Assembly: GCF_024808665.1 (NCBI RefSeq)
Contig: NZ_JANUBZ010000001.1
Coordinates: 620,001-684,000 of the forward strand
Length of the DNA: 64,000 nucleotides
From: Mucilaginibacter empetricola
Lineage (GTDB): Bacteria > Bacteroidota > Bacteroidia > Sphingobacteriales > Sphingobacteriaceae
Reading direction: 5' to 3'
Shown here piece by piece: positions 51,407-60,066 of the stretch; within the stretch, counting starts at the first letter, position 1; the number at the start of each line of letters is the position of its first letter. Made by a program: the position numbers and the translations under genes. The notes beneath the pieces were generated by a model, which worked only from the letters and a program-made list of their open reading frames with translations, did no database searches and was not told where the DNA came from.

Positions 51407-51502
51407 AAAACGAAAATAGAATTATATACTATTGTTGAAGTGCTGATAAACACAGTCGATTGAAATGAAATATCGCGATGGGATTTTGTATTATGCCGTT
51501 AG

Positions 51503-51745
51503 GTATGTGAAAAAACGGTAAGGACTAAAACAGGCAAACTAATGTGGTTTGGTTCGTTTTTGGATGTTGAGGGTGGTTTTTTTGATACGGTACATTTTCC
51601 AAACACGACAAAGGAATATCCTTTTAACGGCGCTGGCTGTTATATTATTTACGGCAAGGTTGTCGAGGAATATGGTTGTTACGCCAGTATAGAAGTTTTA
51701 AAATTTGCTAAACTACCCATTTTAGGTAATCCCCTTATAGACTGA
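51503..51745 (+). pseudogene. 3' remnant of an error-prone DNA polymerase DnaE2
   Basis: In frame from about 51503 the sequence reads VCEKTVRTKTGKLMWFGSFL then DVEGGFFDTVHFPNTTKEYP and ends SIEVLKFAKLP...; this is the C-terminal OB-fold region of DnaE2 as found in Bacteroidota. A stop precedes it and another frame upstream continues the homology (GILYYAVRYVKKR), so the fragment is also frameshifted. Catalytic domains are absent. It is the tail of an imuA-imuB-dnaE2 mutasome cassette, cut near the att-like repeat. Confidence 0.75.
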
Positions 51746-51752
51746 TATATTT

Positions 51753-51989
51753 ATGGAAAGATTCAAAATCAACTGCGAAATCGCAAATAAGGCGGTAGAG
51801 TTACAGTTTGACATTAAAAAAATGCCAGGCGAAAGCGGGCCATGCTACATGGTATCTATTGATGGATTGTTTAAAGGGTATATCAAAAAGGAAAAATCCG
51901 GCACATTCGGGCGATTAATAAACTCCGATTTGACTACTGAATATATGCTAATTATAAATGAGCAGTTGAAACAGGTTCTTGAAGATTGA
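51753..51989 (+). CDS. Small hypothetical protein
   Basis: 78 residues (MERFKINCEIANKAVELQFD and a C-terminal helix EYMLIINEQLKQVLED), 8 nt after the dnaE2 remnant. Its composition and the following gene suggest a real gene. No family recognised. Confidence 0.5.
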   Translation: MERFKINCEIANKAVELQFDIKKMPGESGPCYMVSIDGLFKGYIKKEKSGTFGRLINSDLTTEYMLIINEQLKQVLED

Positions 51990-52007
51990 AACAATAACAC
52001 CTTTTTA

Positions 52008-52193
52008 ATGCTTGTAGAAGATATGAAAGAGCCGAAGCCTAAACGAAAAAGAATCACTGTTAAAGTTGCGCCACTGAATGATGGCACAAACACTCCAGTA
52101 CCAATTCCGGGTGTACCGCCGAAATTAGCCGATGGCGAAGCTGCTTTGTATAAACAAGCTGAAAATCCCTTGGGCGATCCGCATAAAACTTGA
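52008..52193 (+). CDS. Very small hypothetical protein
   Basis: 61 residues, basic and Pro-rich (KEPKPKRKRITVKVAPLNDG), 18 nt after its neighbour. Could be translated; nothing supports a function. Confidence 0.35.
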   Translation: MLVEDMKEPKPKRKRITVKVAPLNDGTNTPVPIPGVPPKLADGEAALYKQAENPLGDPHKT

Positions 52194-52205
52194 TATTCTT
52201 TCTAA

Positions 52206-52712
52206 CTATTGTAAATATTCTTCAGCAACATAATGGAAAAGGCTGGAATTTTCCTTTACCATGTCCAGACACTCCACTACCAATTGAGCATAGGGCTGAT
52301 AGGCCAGTTTCAAAGCCAACAAATTAAGCATTTGGCTGGCTCCAACCTGGAGGTTTTCTATAACCCCCATATAAAACAGGATGGACATATCACTTTCAAA
52401 GTTTTTTCCCTGTTGCGAAGTAACCTGATTATGAGCTTCATTAATCACTGCGTTCATACCTAAACAATTATCAGTAAGCCACGATTCGTGCATTAAATTA
52501 AATATTGTCTTTAGCGATATCATCTGTCGTTTGGTATCCTCAAGGTCCTCGGCCAACGCCAGTTTCAAATTATTAAAGGTCGCCTGACCGACCAATTGAG
52601 GCAACCTGTCGGTCAAATTAATCTTGGCATTATATAGGATGCTAAGTTGTTTAAGAAACACTGAACGAAGTAGAACAGGGTCCAGCAACTGATTGGTTTC
52701 TAAGGGTTTCAT
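52206..52712 (-). CDS. DUF892 (YciE/YciF-like) ferritin-like protein
   Basis: 168 residues, all-helical. The region FLKQLSILYNAKINLTDRLP ... LALAEDLEDTKRQMISLKTIF matches DUF892, a diiron-like helical-bundle family induced by osmotic or general stress. Metal ligands (Glu/His on several helices) are partly recognisable but not all certain. It starts the minus-strand stress locus. Role at molecular level unknown. Confidence 0.75.
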   Translation of the reverse strand: MKPLETNQLLDPVLLRSVFLKQLSILYNAKINLTDRLPQLVGQATFNNLKLALAEDLEDTKRQMISLKTIFNLMHESWLTDNCLGMNAVINEAHNQVTSQQGKNFESDMSILFYMGVIENLQVGASQMLNLLALKLAYQPYAQLVVECLDMVKENSSLFHYVAEEYLQ

Positions 52713-52946
52713 GAAAAGTAGTAAGATTGCAAAAAGTGATCGGAAATGCTCCGGAGTAATTGATAAAGTTAGTGTTTAATTTGACAATATCTTCTTAAAT
52801 GCTCGACCTCATATTTGTATATAATGGTAATTTAAAGTTAAACACGGTGGTGAAATTGGCGTGGATAGTATTGTTGGTTAGGAATCATCCTTTTGTTTTA
52901 CAATACCTGATGCTCATTAGATTTAAACAATTCGTTAAGCGAATAA

Positions 52947-53543
52947 CTATTTGACCAAACCTGTGTGTTGAATAATCTTGTAGCTTATTTCCTCGGGTGC
53001 TAAAATCGCGTTTGGAGTATCGCTTTGAATAATCGCGTTGGGCATACCCGGCGATTCAGCGGTTTGTGGATCTTGAACAATAACGATACCGTTATTCTTT
53101 TCAATTTCCTTTGACCCTTCTAAACCATCGCTGCCGTTTCCTGACAATATCACTCCAACTGCTTTTTCTTTAGCATCTGAAGCCAGCGACATAAAAAATG
53201 TGTCAATCGCGTAATTGATAATTTCCTCTGGCTGGCGCTCACGTAAGATAAGACGACCGTTTTTCAGGGTCATTAGCTTACCTTCGGGAAGGATATATAT
53301 TTTTTGTGGTTCTATCGGCATACGGTGCGCAGCTCTGATAGTAGGCATTTTGGAATGTTTAGATAATAAAAAATCCAATTGGCTTTTACCAGCGCGCAAT
53401 AAATGCGGGATGATGACAAAAGTTGCATTTGCATTTTCAGGTAGGCTATATATCATTTTTATTAACGGTTGAAGTCCACCGGCAGATGAACCTATAGCGA
53501 CGACCCAGAAATCATATTTTATCGGCTGGTTCATATCGACCAC
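52947..53543 (-). CDS. CheB-like methylesterase-domain protein (no receiver)
   Basis: 198 residues, one CheB_methylest domain: catalytic Ser in AIGSSAGGLQPL, His in PHLLRAG, Asp in SGNGSDGLEGS, and a SPGMPNAIIQ C-terminal motif. There is no N-terminal receiver, so it is not controlled by phosphorylation in cis. Overlaps the next upstream gene (53531-53866) by 13 bp. Its counterpart is fused in the kinase at 37838-41503. Confidence 0.88.
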   Translation of the reverse strand: MVDMNQPIKYDFWVVAIGSSAGGLQPLIKMIYSLPENANATFVIIPHLLRAGKSQLDFLLSKHSKMPTIRAAHRMPIEPQKIYILPEGKLMTLKNGRLILRERQPEEIINYAIDTFFMSLASDAKEKAVGVILSGNGSDGLEGSKEIEKNNGIVIVQDPQTAESPGMPNAIIQSDTPNAILAPEEISYKIIQHTGLVK

Positions 53544-53866
53544 AATTTCGGCGTGTCACGATAATGGCTGATAACTTCGATAATTTCTTCAACCTCATCA
53601 CTTGCTAAATCCTCACCTCCGTCGGCGGTATAAGTAAAAAGTTTTCCTGGTTGTTCAAAAGTGATGAAGCCCATATAATCCGGATCATGCTTTTTTTCGG
53701 TATGCAGTGTGTTTTCTTTTTGCAGAAATTCATTTTCACTTCCTGTCGCGTTTTTGAAAATGCTATAAGTATAGGTCAAAACAGTGTGCCCGTCCAGATG
53801 AGCCTGGCTATCCGGAATTACCATTATCGGAAAGTTTTTACCTATAGAAAAATATATGGGTTTCAT
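53531..53866 (-). CDS. Hypothetical protein coupled to the CheB-like gene
   Basis: 111 residues, no recognised family (MKPIYFSIGKNFPIMVIPDS; acidic middle HDPDYMGFITFEQPGK). It overlaps the CheB-like gene by 13 bp, so it is probably produced with it. Role unknown. Confidence 0.55.
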   Translation of the reverse strand: MKPIYFSIGKNFPIMVIPDSQAHLDGHTVLTYTYSIFKNATGSENEFLQKENTLHTEKKHDPDYMGFITFEQPGKLFTYTADGGEDLASDEVEEIIEVISHYRDTPKLWSI

Positions 53867-54038
53867 TTGATTGCCTTTTTAATAATTACGTTGGCAATAA
53901 AGAAATGTTTGGCACCTTACAACGCATTGATGTCAATAACGCACTAATAACAAACATTAAATTTCTTAGAACGTTCAGATATTAATTAACAAGAACTTTT
54001 ATTAACTATCAATCGTCTAAAATGAATACCGGCAATAA

Positions 54039-54542
54039 TTAAAAAAGTGAATTATAATCATCTTTTTTCTTCGGTAACCGCTTCCTGCCGACTTCTTTAA
54101 ATTTTAAGAACGTAGAATTATAGGTTTGAAGCAATCCCATTAACTGCTGGTAACTTGCCTCTTGGTGCATCCATAAGCGCCTTTGCTCTTCATTGAAAGC
54201 AACGGGCATACGCGTGTGAATTTTATTGTAATTAGTATCAGGTTCGCACGTAGGTATAGCAAAACTATTCACTGGAATATTGCCGTTCTCGCGATCTATC
54301 CAGGTTGTCCAAATGCCTGCGAAGTACACGGACAAAGCTTCGGCCAGCCCCATGCTGATACCAGCTCCTAAAGCCGCTGCCAGCCCGACAAAAAAAGCCT
54401 TATGGGTCTGGTGGGTCAAACCAACAGCCGCAAATAAAGGCGCCAGCGTCGATACCGAACCATCCATCAGACCGAGCAAGGCCGGCTGTACTTTCTGCAA
54501 AACATATTGCGCTGCGATATCATTTGCGTTTGATTTATACAT
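54039..54542 (-). CDS. Chimeric ORF: VIT/CCC1-like N-terminus joined to an SRAP (HMCES/YedK-like) C-terminus
   Basis: 167 residues. Residues 1-71 ([20 protein letters not shown] ... [18 protein letters not shown]) match the start of a VIT/CCC1 iron/manganese transporter. From about 72, [40 protein letters not shown] and [14 protein letters not shown] match the middle of an SRAP-domain protein (abasic-site DNA crosslinker). SRAP needs its Cys2 and N-terminal core, absent here, and the transporter lacks most of its helices. Junction near 54329. Probably a non-functional fusion from a deletion between two genes. Confidence 0.7.
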   Translation of the reverse strand: MYKSNANDIAAQYVLQKVQPALLGLMDGSVSTLAPLFAAVGLTHQTHKAFFVGLAAALGAGISMGLAEALSVYFAGIWTTWIDRENGNIPVNSFAIPTCEPDTNYNKIHTRMPVAFNEEQRRLWMHQEASYQQLMGLLQTYNSTFLKFKEVGRKRLPKKKDDYNSLF

Positions 54543-54576
54543 GGCAACAGCGGTTTGGGATGATTTTGATAAACAG

Positions 54577-54601
54577 AAAACACCTGTTTCGCAGGTGTTT
54601 T
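54577..54601 (-). terminator. Intrinsic terminator after the aldehyde dehydrogenase
   Basis: AAAACACCTG (54577-54586) pairs with CAGGTGTTTT (54592-54601), 5-nt loop; reading the minus strand, T's follow the stem. Located 20 nt after the ALDH stop. Confidence 0.65.
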
Positions 54602-54620
54602 CATGTTGTAGTTCGTAATA

Positions 54621-56003
54621 CTAAAAAGGGTCCGCGTATTCGCTGAACCTGATCAGTTTTTTATTAACGAATTCTTCCACGCCAAGGGCAGATAGCTCCC
54701 TTCCATAACCGGAACGCTTGGTTCCGCCAAATGGCAGGTCGGGCTGTGTCCAGGTCGGATGGTTGATGAATACCATGCCAGTATTGATCAAGACTGCTAC
54801 GTTCTCGCCTCTTTTTTTATCTGAAGTGAAGACGGAACCACCCAAGCCAAATGGTGAATCATTGGCGAGTTTTATCGCTTCCGCTTCACCTTTAACGCGA
54901 TAAAAAGAAGCTACCGGGCCAAACAGCTCTTCATGATAAGCCGCCATGCCGGGTTCAATATCCGTTAGTATAGTAGCTTCAATAAATGCGCCGGGACGGT
55001 CGATCCGTTTGCCGCCAAGAATCACCCTCGCGCCGGCATCAACAGAACGCTGCACCTGATCAGCCAGTTGTACCGCCGCGCCTTCGCTGCTTAATGGGCC
55101 CAATTGGGTATCGGCATCCATCGGATCGCCTACTTTTAAACCGGTGAGTTTTGCTGTGAATTTAGTTAAGAACTCGTCCGCAACTTTTTCTACGACAATG
55201 AACCGCTTGGCTGCAACGCAGCACTGGCCGGTATTATTCATACGGCCTATTACAGCCCAGGCCACGGCCTGGTCAATATCGGCGTCTTCCAAAACGATGA
55301 AAGCATCGCTGCCGCCCAGTTCCAGTACCGATTTCTTTAATGCTTTTCCTGCCGCTGCAGCAAGGCTTGCGCCAGCCAATTCGCTGCCAGTTAGGGAAAC
55401 ACCTTTGATACGTTCGTCGGCTACATAGGCGGCAACATTACCACCGGAAATGAACAGATTGGTATAAAGGCCTTTTGGTGCGCCAGCTTCTAAAAATATA
55501 TCTTCAATAGCTTGTGCACATTGTGGGACATTGGAAGCATGTTTAACTAAAACCACGTTGCCTATCATGATATTAGGTGCCGCAAAACGGGCAACCTGGT
55601 AGAACGGGAAGTTCCACGGCTCCACGCCAAGCAATACGCCTATCGGGCTTTTCTTAATGTAAGCTTCCCCGAATTCGGGATTTAACTTTTCATCCGCCAG
55701 GAATCTCTCGCCATTGGTTGCGTAATAATCGATGATATCAGCGCTCAAAGCGATTTCGCCTTGGCTCTGCGCGTATAATTTCCCCATCTCTAAAGTGATC
55801 AGGGCAGAAAGCTGGGCTGACCGTTCACGCATGATCTGTGCCACACGGTGCAATAGCTCTGCCTTACGCGAGTAAGGCCGGGTCCAACAGGTTTCAAAAG
55901 TATTTTCCGCTTGCGCGATCGCAGCATTTACGGCAGCTGGGGTCATTTCTTCGAATGATTTAACAACCTTATTGTTAAATGGATTAATGGTCTGTATGCT
56001 CAT
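54621..56003 (-). CDS. NAD(P)-dependent aldehyde/succinate-semialdehyde dehydrogenase
   Basis: 460 residues, intact ALDH. Asn in EPWNFPFYQ, Glu in VLELGGSDAF, Cys in NNTGQCCVAAK; the LGGSDAF and FGGTKRSGYGRE motifs place it in the succinate-semialdehyde dehydrogenase-like group. Likely oxidises succinate semialdehyde or related aldehydes. A TGA-N6-TCA site lies ~90-100 bp upstream (56092-56103). A remnant of a related N-terminus is found at 56820-57050. Confidence 0.92.
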   Translation of the reverse strand: MSIQTINPFNNKVVKSFEEMTPAAVNAAIAQAENTFETCWTRPYSRKAELLHRVAQIMRERSAQLSALITLEMGKLYAQSQGEIALSADIIDYYATNGERFLADEKLNPEFGEAYIKKSPIGVLLGVEPWNFPFYQVARFAAPNIMIGNVVLVKHASNVPQCAQAIEDIFLEAGAPKGLYTNLFISGGNVAAYVADERIKGVSLTGSELAGASLAAAAGKALKKSVLELGGSDAFIVLEDADIDQAVAWAVIGRMNNTGQCCVAAKRFIVVEKVADEFLTKFTAKLTGLKVGDPMDADTQLGPLSSEGAAVQLADQVQRSVDAGARVILGGKRIDRPGAFIEATILTDIEPGMAAYHEELFGPVASFYRVKGEAEAIKLANDSPFGLGGSVFTSDKKRGENVAVLINTGMVFINHPTWTQPDLPFGGTKRSGYGRELSALGVEEFVNKKLIRFSEYADPF

Positions 56004-56091
56004 TTTAATTTAGATAATTGATTTACAAAACGCGTTTTTCCTACGCTTTTATTACCGGTACAAATTTGCCTGATAAAACCCGGTCAGGAAA

Positions 56092-56103
56092 TGATGGTGG
56101 TCA
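56092..56103. promoter_or_regulatory. Crp/Fnr-type site upstream of ALDH
   Basis: TGATGGTGGTCA (TGA-N6-TCA), about 89-100 bp upstream of the ALDH start at 56003. One of a set shared with other stress genes. Confidence 0.45.
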
Positions 56104-56137
56104 CATCCAAATATGATCCGGAGTCACTCGGTACCAT

Positions 56138-56509
56138 TTAAACGGCGACCAAACCGTCCAGTTTATCTGTCATTTCTGCCACCGCAAGCTTGATCTTATG
56201 CAGGTGAGCAAATAATTTATCTCTGTCCAGCCGGTCGTAATAACGCTCGATCAAAGAGGCTGACAATTGGATGCTGGTTAATGGAGATCGGCAGTCGTGA
56301 GAGGCCGTAGAAAGACATTGGCTTTTTTTAAGGTTAAGCTGCTTTTCGTTTTCGAGGAGGTAGATATATTGGGAATTTTCCTTTTCCAATAATAGTATCC
56401 GGTTTTTTAACACCCCCGTCTTTTGGTCGAAAAGCAGCTTGGTCTTACATCCCTTAAAGCCGTTTTTGATGACTGTTTTCTTTTCAGGATGGAATTGTGG
56501 ATCAGGCAT
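56138..56509 (-). CDS. Orphan HisKA (dimerisation/phosphoacceptor) protein without ATPase domain
   Basis: 123 residues. A coiled-coil linker (YIYLLENEKQLNLKKSQCLS) and a HisKA-like segment STASHDCRSPLTSIQLSASL with a His that would be phosphorylated, then a second helix. The HATPase_c domain is missing, so it cannot autophosphorylate in cis. Either the 5' remnant of a kinase or a phosphotransfer-like protein; no other kinase parts follow. Confidence 0.7.
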   Translation of the reverse strand: MPDPQFHPEKKTVIKNGFKGCKTKLLFDQKTGVLKNRILLLEKENSQYIYLLENEKQLNLKKSQCLSTASHDCRSPLTSIQLSASLIERYYDRLDRDKLFAHLHKIKLAVAEMTDKLDGLVAV

Positions 56510-56544
56510 GGTCAGGATATTTTAAAATGGTGATTTGTCTTGGC

Positions 56545-56772
56545 TCAACTTTCTCTGATCATTTCGATCTCAATAAGCTTTTTTCGCTCAGCGTATTCTT
56601 CTTTGCCGATTTCGCCGGCTGCAAATCGTTTGAGCAATACATCCAGCGGTGAGTCTTTCTTGTTGCGCTGACCGGGTATATTGTAAGGAACCGCGAATAT
56701 CCACAGCAGCATAATGATCCACGCACACCACCAGATGAAATCCATACCCCAATAATTATTATAATACATCAT
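56545..56772 (-). CDS. SHOCT-domain small membrane protein
   Basis: 75 residues: a hydrophobic helix (FIWWCAWIIMLLWIFAVPYN, ~13-32) and a C-terminal SHOCT domain (PLDVLLKRFAAGEIGKEEYA). SHOCT proteins often modulate or tether larger systems. Placed in the stress locus between the HisKA protein and the ALDH remnant. Confidence 0.75.
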   Translation of the reverse strand: MMYYNNYWGMDFIWWCAWIIMLLWIFAVPYNIPGQRNKKDSPLDVLLKRFAAGEIGKEEYAERKKLIEIEMIRES

Positions 56773-56819
56773 GATATCTTCTTTTATAATTAAAATTTTT
56801 TTGTTTAAATCTTTGGCTT

Positions 56820-57050
56820 TTACCGTAAGGCGAGTTCTGCGTGGCTTTGAGCCAGCAGCTTATCTACTTCAAGCGTGATCAGTTTTGATAGTTCATCCGA
56901 TTTGAAGCGTACCTGATCCGCTATGATATGCAGCGACGCGACACGCTCGCTGCAGCTTTTGTTGCGCCATGCATCGATCTTGTCTTTCAGTAAGTCAATC
57001 GCGGTATCAATGGTTTCGGGATTTTTATCTTCAAATTGTATCATCATCAC
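56820..57050 (-). pseudogene. N-terminal remnant of an aldehyde dehydrogenase
   Basis: 76 residues. AWRNKSCSERVASLHIIADQ and SKLITLEVDKLLAQSHAELA match the N-terminal helices of SSADH-like ALDHs, including the nearby protein (ITLEMGKLYAQSQGEIAL). The ORF stops before the cofactor-binding fold. Most likely the decayed 5' end of a second ALDH gene, unless the short helix-rich protein kept an independent role. Confidence 0.6.
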
Positions 57051-57121
57051 TTGCTTAATTCTTGAGCCCTAATTTATAAATGAACAGGGAGCGTAAGTTT
57101 TACCCTCCCCGTTCATCCTGA

Positions 57122-57781
57122 TTAATCTGCGTACTCGATAACCAGTTCGTTATCTACGATACAAACACCCGGAGCGTTCCAGGCGATGCGGTCAGCCTCA
57201 TCCCTTTCATAAAAGGAATGAACAGTGCCGTTTAAGGTCACTTTACTACCGGAAACTTTAACCTGGATGTCCTGGTCACCGATAGACCAGTTGCGTTCCA
57301 GCGCACGCTCGATACCTTTTCTTTCCACTTCATCATGACTTTCAGGCTGGATCGTAATGTTATTTACCACACCGATAACGCCGACAAGGTTGTTGACCGA
57401 TTTTTTGGCAGCGTCCTTTTGGAAATTCCACTTCAATTCGCCTTCCAGGGTAACCCAGCCATTCTCTACTTTAACTTTGATCTTATCATCAGGAACTTCC
57501 CAGTTCGCTGCAAATGCATTCAAGATGTCTTCTGCAATCTCGGCATCTGATTTCTTGCCATAGCTGCCAAATCTGATCTCTATCTCTTCTACCACAGCTT
57601 TTACACCGTTCACACTTTTAGCGGCTTTCTCCGCTTCCGTTTTCTTGGCGTAGCTGTCAACCGTTCCGGTCAGAGTTACGATACCGTCTTTAGCAATAAC
57701 ACCAATTTCTGCTGCGTTCAATAACGGCTCCCATTTGATAGCGTCCTGAACATCCTTCTGTAAAACTTCATTCGTTTTCAT
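57122..57781 (-). CDS. Three-BON-domain protein (first copy)
   Basis: 219 residues with three BON domains in series, each with the GIVTLTGTVDS / GWVTLEGELKW / KVTLNGTVHS core. No signal peptide is seen, so it is probably cytosolic, unlike the OsmY-type periplasmic BON proteins. BON domains bind phospholipid membranes or small molecules and are stress-associated. Same length and plan as the paralog at 59357-60016. A TGA-N6-TCA site lies upstream (57862-57873). Confidence 0.9.
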   Translation of the reverse strand: MKTNEVLQKDVQDAIKWEPLLNAAEIGVIAKDGIVTLTGTVDSYAKKTEAEKAAKSVNGVKAVVEEIEIRFGSYGKKSDAEIAEDILNAFAANWEVPDDKIKVKVENGWVTLEGELKWNFQKDAAKKSVNNLVGVIGVVNNITIQPESHDEVERKGIERALERNWSIGDQDIQVKVSGSKVTLNGTVHSFYERDEADRIAWNAPGVCIVDNELVIEYAD

Positions 57782-57861
57782 AGCTTTTGTTTCTTTAAAT
57801 GGTTATTGATTTAGACCATTTTGACTGGAACAAACTTGCAAGTATTAGCCCGGAAGAGAAA

Positions 57862-57873
57862 TGACCGTCATCA
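57862..57873. promoter_or_regulatory. Crp/Fnr-type site upstream of BON copy 1
   Basis: TGACCGTCATCA (TGA-N6-TCA), 81-92 bp upstream of the start at 57781. Confidence 0.45.
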
Positions 57874-57922
57874 GGCAATAAAATGATTGAGATCAATGAA
57901 CAAGCTGTGATATATAATTTGC

Positions 57923-58954
57923 CTACATCACTAAAACTACGGCACCCTGCACCTGGCCATCTCTGACAGCCGCTAATGCCTCGTTCGCTTTTTCAAGTGG
58001 GAATAAAGTAGTTTCCGTTTTTACTGGCACCTGCGCTGCCAGCGCAATAAACTCCAAACCGTCTTTCCGGGTAAGATTGGCAACCGATCGGACCATTCGC
58101 TCTTCCCACAACAGCTGATAAGGAAATGACGGAATATCGCTCATATGGATACCCCCGCAGACCACACTCCCGCCTTTGTCCAGGTCTTTGAGCGCTTTAG
58201 GAACGAGCGAACCCACTGGTGCGAAGATAATAGCAGCATCTAACGGAGCCGAAGGAGTTATCGTAGAATCGCCTGCCCAGGTAGCACCTAATTTTTTGGC
58301 AAATTTTTGTGAATCTATGTCCCCATCTCTTGTAAAGGCATATATTTCCTTGCCCTGATGCAGTGCGACCTGTATTAAGATATGCGCCGCTGCTCCAAAA
58401 CCATAAAGACCTATCTTTTCTGCGTTAGGGCCGGCCATCGTATAAGAGCGGTAGCCGATAAGGCCCGCGCACAACAAAGGTGCGCCCGAGGGGTTGCCAT
58501 ATATGGAAGGCAGTATAAAACAAAAATCTTCAAAAGCAACCGTATATTCTGCATAACCACCGTCCATGGTATAACCCGTAAACAGAGCGTTTTCACACAG
58601 GTTCTCCTGTTCTCTTCTGCAATATTTGCAATACCCGCAGGCGAAGCCGAGCCATGGAATACCCACCAGGTCGCCTACTTTCAACTTTTCGACATTGCTT
58701 CCCAGCTGCACTACCGTTCCTACGATCTCATGACCAGGGATCAAGGGCAGCTTAGGTTGGTTGAGTTCACTGTCCATGATATGCAGGTCTGTGCGGCAAA
58801 CGCCGCAGGCAATGATCTTCACCAGCACCTGTTTGCCGGTTGGAGCAGGTATAGGAAGTTTTTTTTCTTTTAAGGGCTGCCCCGGAACTTCCATAACCAT
58901 AGCGCGCATCGTGGATGGGGCCGCGGTCAGTTCATTATTTTTGATTTTTTTCAT
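57923..58954 (-). CDS. Zinc-dependent alcohol dehydrogenase
   Basis: 343 residues, MDR/ADH family. Catalytic zinc ligands are visible: Cys in ACGVCRTDLH, then GHEIVGTV. The structural zinc site is CGYCKYCRREQENLC. Rossmann motif LYGFGAAAH. The substrate is probably a primary alcohol or aldehyde (AdhP-like). Its start overlaps the upstream membrane-protein stop (ATGA at 58951-58954) and it lies between the two BON genes, so an operon BON2, membrane protein, ADH is likely. Confidence 0.9.
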   Translation of the reverse strand: MKKIKNNELTAAPSTMRAMVMEVPGQPLKEKKLPIPAPTGKQVLVKIIACGVCRTDLHIMDSELNQPKLPLIPGHEIVGTVVQLGSNVEKLKVGDLVGIPWLGFACGYCKYCRREQENLCENALFTGYTMDGGYAEYTVAFEDFCFILPSIYGNPSGAPLLCAGLIGYRSYTMAGPNAEKIGLYGFGAAAHILIQVALHQGKEIYAFTRDGDIDSQKFAKKLGATWAGDSTITPSAPLDAAIIFAPVGSLVPKALKDLDKGGSVVCGGIHMSDIPSFPYQLLWEERMVRSVANLTRKDGLEFIALAAQVPVKTETTLFPLEKANEALAAVRDGQVQGAVVLVM

Positions 58955-59352
58955 GGAGCGGGTGTCGTTGGTTTCTGGGTGGTGATCTCCATAATTTTTA
59001 TCTCTGTTTTTTCTTTCACGATATCCTGCCGTATCAACCCGAACAGGCTCATATAGGCGTTCGCTACGTAAACCAGGGCAAACCCGGCGATAACGTATCC
59101 GATCCAGTTATCCATGAGCAGTTTATAACCGGTTAAGCATAAAAAAATAATGGTTACATAATGGCTGAAGCAATATTCACAGGTAAACAGGTAAAAGAAT
59201 TTGCGCTCAGCCAATGTGTTACCCTCCTTACTGCGTTTGATACAATATTCCCTCGGTTCACGGAATACTTCTTCATGGGTAACGGTCCAGGCCACACAAG
59301 CGATCGGAATCGCCAGTAAAACCAGCCAAAGAATTTGCAGGGTGATGGTCAT
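58951..59352 (-). CDS. Small membrane protein between BON2 and ADH
   Basis: 133 residues with about three hydrophobic helices (LQILWLVLLAIPIACVAWTV, YVTIIFLCLTGYKLLM, GYVIAGFALVYVANAYMSLF) and a CEYCFSHY motif that could bind a metal. It overlaps the ADH start and is preceded after 4 bp by BON2. No family recognised; probably a partner in the stress operon. Confidence 0.65.
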   Translation of the reverse strand: MTITLQILWLVLLAIPIACVAWTVTHEEVFREPREYCIKRSKEGNTLAERKFFYLFTCEYCFSHYVTIIFLCLTGYKLLMDNWIGYVIAGFALVYVANAYMSLFGLIRQDIVKEKTEIKIMEITTQKPTTPAP

Positions 59353-59356
59353 GTTG

Positions 59357-60016
59357 TTAGTCCCTTAATTCAATCGATAATTCGTTTTTTAAAGTGGCTA
59401 TTCCGGGAGCGCTCCAGGCGATCCGTTCTGCCTCCTCCTTCTGGAAATAGGAATTCACCACACCGTCCAGCGTTACATGGTTTTCTTTCACATAAACATG
59501 GATATCCTGGTCGTCCATAGATGAACTGCGCCTGAGTGCACGCTGAATAGCCTGTTGTTCAATTTCATCGGAGCTATCGGGTTGTATCCGGATCGCGTTG
59601 GTGAATACTTTGATACCTTCAACAGGCCGGATCGCAGCGGCAGCAGCCTGTTTCTGGAAGTTCCAGGGCAAGTCGCCCTCTAATGTCACCCAGCCATTCT
59701 CCACCCTGACGGTGATCCTGTCGTGCGGCACCTGTACATCAGCTTTAAGGGCATGGATGATCTCAAGTGCTATGGCGTCATCGATTTTTTCATCGTCGTT
59801 TGTAAACTTGAGCTCGATATGCTCGATAACTGCTTTTACGCCAATGATACTTTTAGCGACATCTTCCGCTTTATATTTTTTAAGGTTACCATCAACAAAC
59901 CCGGTAAGGGTTACCAGGCCGTCAACGGCCGTAACCTTAATATCCGTGCCGCTCATCAATGGTTCCCATTTGATGGCTGCTGCAACGTCAGCAGCTAATT
60001 CCTGATTATTTTTCAT
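59357..60016 (-). CDS. Three-BON-domain protein (second copy)
   Basis: 219 residues from ATG at 60016; a longer frame (60055) adds 13 unlikely residues. Same three-BON plan as 57122-57781 (GLVTLTGFVDG, GWVTLEGDLPW, HVTLDGVVNS cores) and same length, so a gene duplication separated by the ADH and a membrane gene. Two TGA-N6-TCA sites lie upstream at 60072-60083 and 60094-60105. Confidence 0.9.
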   Translation of the reverse strand: MKNNQELAADVAAAIKWEPLMSGTDIKVTAVDGLVTLTGFVDGNLKKYKAEDVAKSIIGVKAVIEHIELKFTNDDEKIDDAIALEIIHALKADVQVPHDRITVRVENGWVTLEGDLPWNFQKQAAAAAIRPVEGIKVFTNAIRIQPDSSDEIEQQAIQRALRRSSSMDDQDIHVYVKENHVTLDGVVNSYFQKEEAERIAWSAPGIATLKNELSIELRD

Positions 60017-60066
60017 AGTAAAAAATGACTGATGTGCAGACAAAGGTGCTGGCAAAAAGCTTCAGA

